19,194 bases of DNA from an uncultured Nitrosomonadales bacterium. Its GTDB lineage: Bacteria > Pseudomonadota > Gammaproteobacteria > Burkholderiales > Gallionellaceae. Each line of letters begins with the position of its first letter. Positions within the stretch are counted from its first letter, which is position 1. Positions 14,031 through 19,194 of the stretch are shown here, piece by piece. The translations under genes and the position numbers were made by a program. The stretch spans positions 1-19,194 of the forward strand of contig CAIZNF010000295.1 in assembly GCA_903934275.1 (NCBI GenBank), in the 5' to 3' direction. Under the pieces are notes generated by a model, which did no database searches, was not told the origin of the DNA, and saw only the letters and a program-made list of their open reading frames with translations.

Positions 14031-16664
14031 ATGAAAATCAAGTTCGATAGCAACCAGCAATACCAGCGCGACGCGATGGACGCGGTGCTGGGGCTGTTCG
14101 ACGGGCAACCGTTGAGTTCCGGTGCATTCGAGTTTGAATTGTCGGATAAGGGTTCGTTGGCTGGACTGACCGAGCTGGGCTTGGGCAACCAGTTCTCGCT
14201 GGATGAGGCGGTGTTGCTGCGCAACCTGCAAACGGTGCAGCAGGCCAACAAGTTGCCCGCCAGCGACGCGCTGGATGGCATGAACTTTTCGGTGGAGATG
14301 GAAACCGGCACGGGCAAGACTTACGTTTACCTGCGTTCCATTTTCGAGTTGCACCAGCGCTACGGTTTCAGCAAGTTCATCATCGTGGTGCCCAGCGTGG
14401 CGATACGCGAAGGTGTCATCACCAGCTTGCGTTTGATGAAGGAACATTTTCAGGCGCTGTTCGGCAATGTGGCGTTTGACAGCTGGGTGTATGACTCGAA
14501 GCAGTATTCCAAACTGCGCCAGTTCGCGCAGAGCAATACGCTGCAAATTCTGGTGATGAATATTCAGGCCTTCGACAAGCAGGCGAACAATGTGATCCAT
14601 CAGGACAAAGACCAGCTTTCCGGGCGCAAACCGATTGAGTTTGTGCAGGCCGCGCAGCCTATTGTGGTGCTGGACGAGCCGCAGAATATGGAAAGCGAAC
14701 AGGCAAAAAAAGCCATCGCCAGCTTGAACCCGCTGTGTACCTTGCGCTATTCGGCGACACATCGGAACAAATATAACCTCGTTTACAAACTTGATCCGGT
14801 GCAGGCTTACGACCTGAAGCTGGTGAAGCGCATCGAGGTCAGCTCGGTGCTGGATGATCCCGATTTCAACCAGCCGTTCATTCAGGTGCAGAGCATCAGC
14901 GCGACCAAGACCAAAGTCACCGCGAAGTTGCTTCTCGACGTGAACGAAAAGGCCGGGCCGCAGCGCAAGAGCCTTTCCATCAGCGCGGGCGGCGTGGATT
15001 TGTTCGACAAGACCAATCAGCGCGGCAACTATGCGGGCCACATCGTTGACGAGATCAACGCGGCGGATGGTTATGTGAGCTTCACCAACGGGCTGGTGCT
15101 GAATGTCGGCCAGACACACGGCGGGCGCGGCGATGAGGTGATGCGCGTGCAGATACGCGAGACGGTGCGCGAGCATTTTGAAAAAGAGCTGCGCATCAAA
15201 AAGCTGTTGCCCGGTATTGCCGGAGTGGGCGCACGGCTGAAGGTGTTGTCATTATTCTTCATTGATCGGGTGGCGAACTACGCGGCGGAAGACGGCAAGA
15301 TTCGTCTGTGGTTTGTCGATGCTTACAAGGATTTGTCGGCCTTGCCGAAGTACCGCGAGCTGTCACCGCTGCCGGTAGAGAAGGTTCATAACAGTTACTT
15401 TGCGGCATCCAAGGGTATCGCCAAAGACACGCGCGGCGATACGGCGGCGGACGATGACGCTTACGCGCTCATCATGCAGGACAAGGAGCGGTTGTTGTCG
15501 CCGGATGAGCCGCTACGCTTCATTTTCAGCCATTCCGCGCTGCGCGAGGGTTGGGACAATCCCAACGTGTTCCAGATATGTACGCTGAACGAAACCAAAT
15601 CAGAAATCAAAAAACGCCAGGAGATAGGTCGGGGTTTGCGTTTGCCGGTGTTGGAAAGCGGCGAGCGTTGTTTCGATGCCAGCATCAACCGGCTGACGGT
15701 GATCGCCAACGAGCATTACGACGAATTTGCCGCGAAGCTGCAAACGGAAATCGAAGATGAGTGCGGCGTGTCGTTTGCGGGGCGCATCGTCAACAAGAAG
15801 GAAGCGCGTACCGCGAAGCTGAAAACAGGCTGGCGGCTGAACGAGGATTTCAAGGAGCTGTGGGCGCGCATCAAGCACAAGACCCGCTATGCGGTGGATT
15901 ATCAGACGGACGTGCTGGTCGAGAGCGCCGCAAACAATCTGGCTTCACGGAAAAAGATAGCGCCTAGCAGGATGAGCATCCAGCGGGGCGGTATCGTGAT
16001 GTCCGGTAACGGAGTGGATGCGCAGTTGCTGGGGGTGCGCGAAGCGGAGGCCAAGGATTACCGGGCAATCAACGTGCCCGATATGCTCGGCTACCTGCAA
16101 GCCAAAACCGAACTGACGCGCAAAACCATTGTCGAGATATTGATGCGCTCGGGTCGTTTGAACGAGGTGCAGCACAACCCGCAGCAATTCCTCGAACAAG
16201 CACTGCAGGCCATAGAGGCAGAACTGCACAGCCTGATGATAGACGGCATCAAGTACGAGCGCATCAACGGTCAGGAATACGAAATGATGTTGTTTGAAGC
16301 GGAAGAAATTAGCGGCGCGCTGACCAGCATGATCGAAGTGGATAACAGCATTTACGATGCCGTGCTGTTCGAGTCGGAAGTTGAGCGCGCTTTTGCCGAG
16401 GCCATGCGCACACGCGATGACATTAAGCTGTTTATCAAGCTGCCTTGGTGGTTCAAGATCGACACGCCTATCGGCACATACAACCCGGATTGGGTGATTG
16501 TAAAGCAGGACGATGCCAAGGTTTATCTGGTGCGCGAAACGAAATCCACCAAGGATCAATTGAAATTGCGCGGCTCAGAGTGGGCGAAGATTCAATGCGG
16601 CACGGCGCACTTCGAAACGCTGGGTGTGGATTTCGCGCACATCGTCAATGCGAACGAGGTATAA
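14031..16664 (+). CDS. res: Type III restriction-modification helicase/endonuclease subunit Res
   Basis: Res is the ATP-driven translocase and nuclease that cuts DNA with Mod. The ATG at 14031 (MKIKFDSNQQYQRDAMDAV) is preferred over an upstream ATG at 13953, because the latter's extra 26 residues lie inside the previous gene and its hairpin repeat. In the 877-residue product, Walker A METGTGKT is at 90-97, motif II DEPQ at 215-218, a helicase motif VI QEIGRGLRLP near residue 525-535, and the nuclease core D820 with E836-x-K838 (NPDWVIV, RETKST). All key residues are intact. It is shorter than EcoP1I/EcoP15I Res but within the family range. It is the last gene of the mod-ATPase-DUF4276-res operon. 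The ribosome site is weak, so coupling or the repeat's structure may matter. Confidence 0.94.
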   Translation: MKIKFDSNQQYQRDAMDAVLGLFDGQPLSSGAFEFELSDKGSLAGLTELGLGNQFSLDEAVLLRNLQTVQQANKLPASDALDGMNFSVEMETGTGKTYVYLRSIFELHQRYGFSKFIIVVPSVAIREGVITSLRLMKEHFQALFGNVAFDSWVYDSKQYSKLRQFAQSNTLQILVMNIQAFDKQANNVIHQDKDQLSGRKPIEFVQAAQPIVVLDEPQNMESEQAKKAIASLNPLCTLRYSATHRNKYNLVYKLDPVQAYDLKLVKRIEVSSVLDDPDFNQPFIQVQSISATKTKVTAKLLLDVNEKAGPQRKSLSISAGGVDLFDKTNQRGNYAGHIVDEINAADGYVSFTNGLVLNVGQTHGGRGDEVMRVQIRETVREHFEKELRIKKLLPGIAGVGARLKVLSLFFIDRVANYAAEDGKIRLWFVDAYKDLSALPKYRELSPLPVEKVHNSYFAASKGIAKDTRGDTAADDDAYALIMQDKERLLSPDEPLRFIFSHSALREGWDNPNVFQICTLNETKSEIKKRQEIGRGLRLPVLESGERCFDASINRLTVIANEHYDEFAAKLQTEIEDECGVSFAGRIVNKKEARTAKLKTGWRLNEDFKELWARIKHKTRYAVDYQTDVLVESAANNLASRKKIAPSRMSIQRGGIVMSGNGVDAQLLGVREAEAKDYRAINVPDMLGYLQAKTELTRKTIVEILMRSGRLNEVQHNPQQFLEQALQAIEAELHSLMIDGIKYERINGQEYEMMLFEAEEISGALTSMIEVDNSIYDAVLFESEVERAFAEAMRTRDDIKLFIKLPWWFKIDTPIGTYNPDWVIVKQDDAKVYLVRETKSTKDQLKLRGSEWAKIQCGTAHFETLGVDFAHIVNANEV

Positions 16665-16720
16665 AAATATTCTCCGAATAAGAATGCCTCACACCTCCTT
16701 TTCCATTCAGTGAGCCTGCC

Positions 16721-17272
16721 ATGAAAGAAAACCAAGTCATCGAATGGAATCCCGGCCAACTTCCACCAGCCTGGTCATTGGAGCGTCTACTCGCCAAACA
16801 CTCATCCCAGCCCGCTAACCCTGATATTGCCAACGCATTCTTTCGCGCGGGCAAGATCGAATCATGGGGGCGAGGCATTGATCTCATTCGTAATGATTGT
16901 CTTGAAGAGGGCTACCCAGCTCCGAGCTTTAGTTGTGATAGCAGCGGTCTTTGGATCGAATTTACCTTTCCAAAAAAGGCCTCTGTGAATACGGATGAAG
17001 CCACCGGACAAGTCACCGGACAAGTCGATCAGTGGGTGTTGCGTGTTGTGGAGGCCTGCTCGACTAAAGATTTGAAGAGCTCTGAAATTCAGGAGATGGC
17101 TGGTATCCGGCATCGAGAAACTTTTCAGCGCAACTATCTGGATAAACTGCTGGAGGATGAATTGCTGGAACGCACGATTCCAGACAAGCCCAATAGTCGC
17201 TTGCAACGATACCGCCTGACTGAAAAAGGTAAGTTGTTATTGGAAACTTTGCGCAAAGGAAATCTGCCATGA
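16721..17272 (+). pseudogene. AlbA_2/Schlafen-type, RecG-like ATP-binding protein with large internal deletion
   Basis: The open frame gives 183 residues. Its first nine, MKENQVIEW, are the usual start of AlbA_2 DNA-binding proteins of this family. They run straight into NPGQLPPAWSLERLLAKHSS, which normally lies near the start of the C-terminal ATPase-like part some 270-300 residues later. FFRAGKIESWGRGIDLI, a TGQVTGQV linker and a winged-helix end (about 105-183) follow. The AlbA_2 domain and most of the middle are missing. The junction reads GAATGGAATCCC; TGGAA would be shared by both parental ends, which suggests a deletion at microhomology. Such genes often sit beside type I R-M genes, which fits the hsdR stump overlapping its end (ATGA). 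It could still make a small DNA-binding protein. Confidence 0.8.
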
Positions 17273-17445
17273 GCGCTATCGGCCAGCCGGAACGCACAAC
17301 ACAGAACCGCGTGATCGCCTTGCTCCGAGAGGAACTCGGTTATGACTTTCTCGGCGATTGGACTAAGCGCGCGAACTGCAACATCGAAGAATGCTTGCGG
17401 GTCTTTATCCAGAAACAATTTAATTTTCTATTGAGGGAAACATGA
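17269..17445 (+). pseudogene. Type I restriction subunit HsdR, N-terminal stump
   Basis: The 58-codon frame opens MSAIGQPERTTQNRVIALLR, continues EELGYDFLGDWTKRANCNIEE and then ends in unrelated sequence. The opening is diagnostic of one HsdR family (MSAIGQPERxTQNRVIALFxxELGY and GDWTDRxxNxNIEE). An intact HsdR has about 1000 residues, so more than 90 percent is gone, including the nuclease and helicase. The frame runs into the leader of the aminopeptidase gene and its TGA overlaps that gene's ATG. The remnant implies a type I system once occupied this locus and that a deletion joined its start to the region upstream of the aminopeptidase. Confidence 0.85.
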
Positions 17446-18890
17446 AATTAGCACAACTGACCTTTACCCAGACCTTGCCCGCTGCTTTTTCAATCACGCA
17501 CCTGTTGGTGCTGCTACCTAAGGCAAAGACGTTACCCAAAGACTTGCCGCACGCCGCCCTGCTCAAGGCCGTGCTGGCGCGGCGTGACATGAAGATTGAC
17601 GAGCTGGCGAAAACACCCGTCGCCGCCAATGCCGCAAGCGGCGCACTGGTGGCGTGGGGCATGCTGGATTTTGAAAAAGATACGTTTGCGTTGCAAGTGC
17701 AGGTGCGCAAGGCTTTGCAGTTGCTGCTTTGGGAAAATCCAAAGAGCATCGGTATCGTCGTGCTGGGCGATGAGGTGCAGCGCAAGCGTGCCGCCGAGCT
17801 GGCCGTGTACGGCGCATGGGTGAACAGCGCGCTGCTGCCAGTACATAAGCAAAAAGACGAGCGCAAGCCGCTACAAAAAATAGAACTGTTTGGATTCTCC
17901 GACAAGAAAATTTTTGCACCGCTCAAAGCGCAAGCCGAAGGCAATTTGCTGTGCCGCGAGTTGACCGTTTTGCCACCGAACGAACTCACCCCGGCGTTGT
18001 ACCGTGGGCGAATAAAAGAATTGGCACAGCAAAATGGTTGGCGGCATGAAGAATTCGACATGAAGAAGCTGCGCAGGATGGGCGCGGGCGCATTTGTCGC
18101 CGTGGCGCAGGGCAGCGATCCGGAAGATGCCGCCATCGTGCATCTTTCGTACAAACACCCCAAGGCGAAGCAGACCGTCGCACTGGTCGGCAAGGGCATC
18201 TGCTTCGATACCGGTGGGCACAACCTCAAGCCCTCGCGCTACATGCACAACATGCACGAGGACATGAATGGCTCCGCCGTCGCGCTCGGTATCCTGCTGG
18301 CCACCACACAAAATAAATTGGCCGTGAACCTCGACTGCTGGCTGGCGCTGGCGCAGAACCACATCAGCCCCAAGGCCTACAAACAGAACGACATCGTCAA
18401 GGCACTCAACGGCACCACTATCGAAATCATCCACACCGATGCCGAAGGCCGCATGGTGCTGGCCGATACGCTGACCCTCGCGGCGCGCGCCAAGCCCGAT
18501 CTGATGATCGACTTTGCCACGCTCACCGGCAGCATGGCGACGGCACTCGGCGCGCGCTATTCAGGCGTGCTGGGCAACCGCGACGAGTTGGTGCAGCGCG
18601 CGGTGAGCATCGGCAAACAAAGCGGCGAGCGTCTGTGCGCCTTCCCGATGGACGAGGACTACGAGGCCGCGCTGGAATCCAAAGTTGCCGACATCAAACA
18701 ATGTACGTTGACCGGTGAAGCCGATCACATCCATGCTGCACGCTTCCTGAAGCACTTCATCGACGATGTGCCGTGGCTGCACATTGACCTTTCCTCCAGC
18801 CGCTGCGAAGAGGGGCTGGGCATCGTGGCGAGCGATGTGACGGGGTTCGGTGTGGCGTGGGGATTGGAGATGTTGGTTGAGCAGCAGTAA
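17442..18890 (+). CDS. M17 leucyl aminopeptidase family protein
   Basis: M17 enzymes are hexameric two-zinc exopeptidases of the cytoplasm. The 482-residue protein keeps the metal and catalytic residues: K251 and D256 (GKGICFDTGG), K263, D274 (MHEDMNG), and D333, E335 and R337 in HTDAEGRM, the family signature with His for the usual Asn. The N-terminal 150 residues form the variable macro-like domain. The ATG is preceded by GAGGGAA and overlaps the stop of the hsdR stump, so its native promoter may have been lost or replaced; any transcript could now start within or before the defence region. The FDTGGHNLKP variant points to a PepA-related subgroup rather than classical PepA. Repeats follow downstream. 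Confidence 0.93.
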   Translation: MKLAQLTFTQTLPAAFSITHLLVLLPKAKTLPKDLPHAALLKAVLARRDMKIDELAKTPVAANAASGALVAWGMLDFEKDTFALQVQVRKALQLLLWENPKSIGIVVLGDEVQRKRAAELAVYGAWVNSALLPVHKQKDERKPLQKIELFGFSDKKIFAPLKAQAEGNLLCRELTVLPPNELTPALYRGRIKELAQQNGWRHEEFDMKKLRRMGAGAFVAVAQGSDPEDAAIVHLSYKHPKAKQTVALVGKGICFDTGGHNLKPSRYMHNMHEDMNGSAVALGILLATTQNKLAVNLDCWLALAQNHISPKAYKQNDIVKALNGTTIEIIHTDAEGRMVLADTLTLAARAKPDLMIDFATLTGSMATALGARYSGVLGNRDELVQRAVSIGKQSGERLCAFPMDEDYEAALESKVADIKQCTLTGEADHIHAARFLKHFIDDVPWLHIDLSSSRCEEGLGIVASDVTGFGVAWGLEMLVEQQ

Positions 18891-18983
18891 ATAAATGATG
18901 TTGGTGATGGGAGTCTCTATAAATTCAAAATTCTAAGCGAGACAAGGCGCGAGAGAAATTTTAGCGCGCCGCATATGTTTGAT

Positions 18984-19154
18984 CCCGGATTGTCTATTAG
19001 GCCAAAAGCTCGTCATTCCCGCGCAGGCGGGAATCCAGATAATGGAAAAAACCCCGCGTAGCGGGTCAACGCTGCGATTTTGTCCGCTTCGCGGAGTGTT
19101 TTTTTGCTGGATTCCCGCCTGCGCGGGAATGACGGTGCTAATGGATTATTTGGG
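18984..19154. mobile_element. Nested small element with TTGAT duplication and long internal palindrome
   Basis: The 171-bp insert is flanked by TTGAT at 18979-18983 and 19155-19159. Its ends are inverted relatives: CCCGGATTGTCTATTAG on the left and, reversed, CCCAAATAATCCATTAG on the right. Inside is a perfect 28-bp inverted repeat (19011-19038 with 19107-19134, beginning CGTCATTCCCGCGCAGG), a repeat type found in many proteobacteria. It encodes no protein. Confidence 0.7.
19083..19105 (+). terminator. Possible Rho-independent terminator after the aminopeptidase gene
   Basis: A GC-rich hairpin TCCGC-TTC-GCGGA (19083-19095) is followed, after GTG, by seven T residues. It lies about 190 bp after the aminopeptidase stop, inside the nested element, so it would be a terminator brought in by the repeat. 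Another small hairpin, CCCGC-GTA-GCGGG, lies just before it. Confidence 0.4.
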
Positions 19155-19194
19155 TTGATATGTAAGCGATAAAATTTATTGGGCAACGCAGTAT

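Larger units (their letters stand above)
18909..19194. mobile_element. Second MITE-like copy, split by a nested element and cut by the window end
   Basis: It begins GGGAGTCTCTATAAATTC and continues TAAGCGAGACAAGGCGCGA, matching the element at 1593-1793 but without the 48-bp hairpin. At 18983 it is interrupted; after the nested element it resumes with ATGTAAGCGATAAAATTTA and GCAACGCAGTAT, the same motif as 1751-1762. The right terminal repeat lies outside the window. Confidence 0.75.

Noticed and set aside
13983..15176. Long open frame of 397 codons on the minus strand, opposite res
   Set aside because: It is antisense to a res gene with intact helicase motifs, its His/Gln/Leu-rich translation shows no domain, and it arises from codon bias of the plus strand.
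17420..18229. 269-codon minus-strand frame opposite the aminopeptidase gene
   Set aside because: Ser/Cys/Ala-rich translation with no recognisable domain; the plus strand encodes a complete M17 enzyme here.

Overview
The window looks like chromosomal DNA of a motile betaproteobacterium, probably Gallionellaceae or another Nitrosomonadales. That placement is an inference from the fliS-fliT-fliK-flhB' arrangement, the FliA-type promoter, the PIN-PhoH ATPase, the yciB-yciI pair and the dense small intergenic repeats. I see no rRNA, tRNA or CRISPR array.

Layout. (1) 85-2685, minus strand: a late flagellar operon fliS, fliT, fliK and a free-standing FlhB C-terminal-like gene, read from a near-perfect FliA (sigma-28) promoter at 2868-2894. 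A 201-bp MITE-like element lies between fliT and fliK. (2) 3135-5120, plus strand: a three-gene signalling operon encoding a single-domain response regulator, a CheC-type phosphatase with both active sites intact, and a PAS-GGDEF diguanylate cyclase. (3) 5190-8124, plus strand: a PIN-PhoH ATPase gene, a repeat-filled gap, then msrB, yciB and yciI. (4) 8279-9594, minus strand: thyA-folA with a 4-bp overlap, facing yciI across hairpin repeats. (5) 9639-17445, plus strand: a defence region. Its intact core is a tightly packed operon mod, RecF/OLD-like AAA ATPase, DUF4276/TOPRIM-like protein, res. The core is flanked by relics: a Fic C-terminus, the N-terminus of another Mod-type methylase, an AlbA_2/Schlafen-type protein with a large internal deletion, and the first about 45 codons of a type I hsdR. 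(6) 17442-18890, plus strand: an M17 leucyl aminopeptidase whose start codon overlaps the stop of the hsdR stump. (7) 18894-19194: nested repeats.

The best candidate for an under-described system is the four-gene operon, in which an ATPase/TOPRIM-like pair, the architecture of several abortive-infection systems, sits between the two subunits of a type III restriction-modification enzyme. A second candidate is a 48-bp hairpin repeat present three times with compensatory base-pair changes. One copy supplies the last codons and the stop of the DUF4276-like gene. mod carries two in-frame repeat insertions and a TRD region of visibly different base composition. The CheY-CheC-diguanylate cyclase operon suggests a dedicated phospho-switch controlling c-di-GMP.
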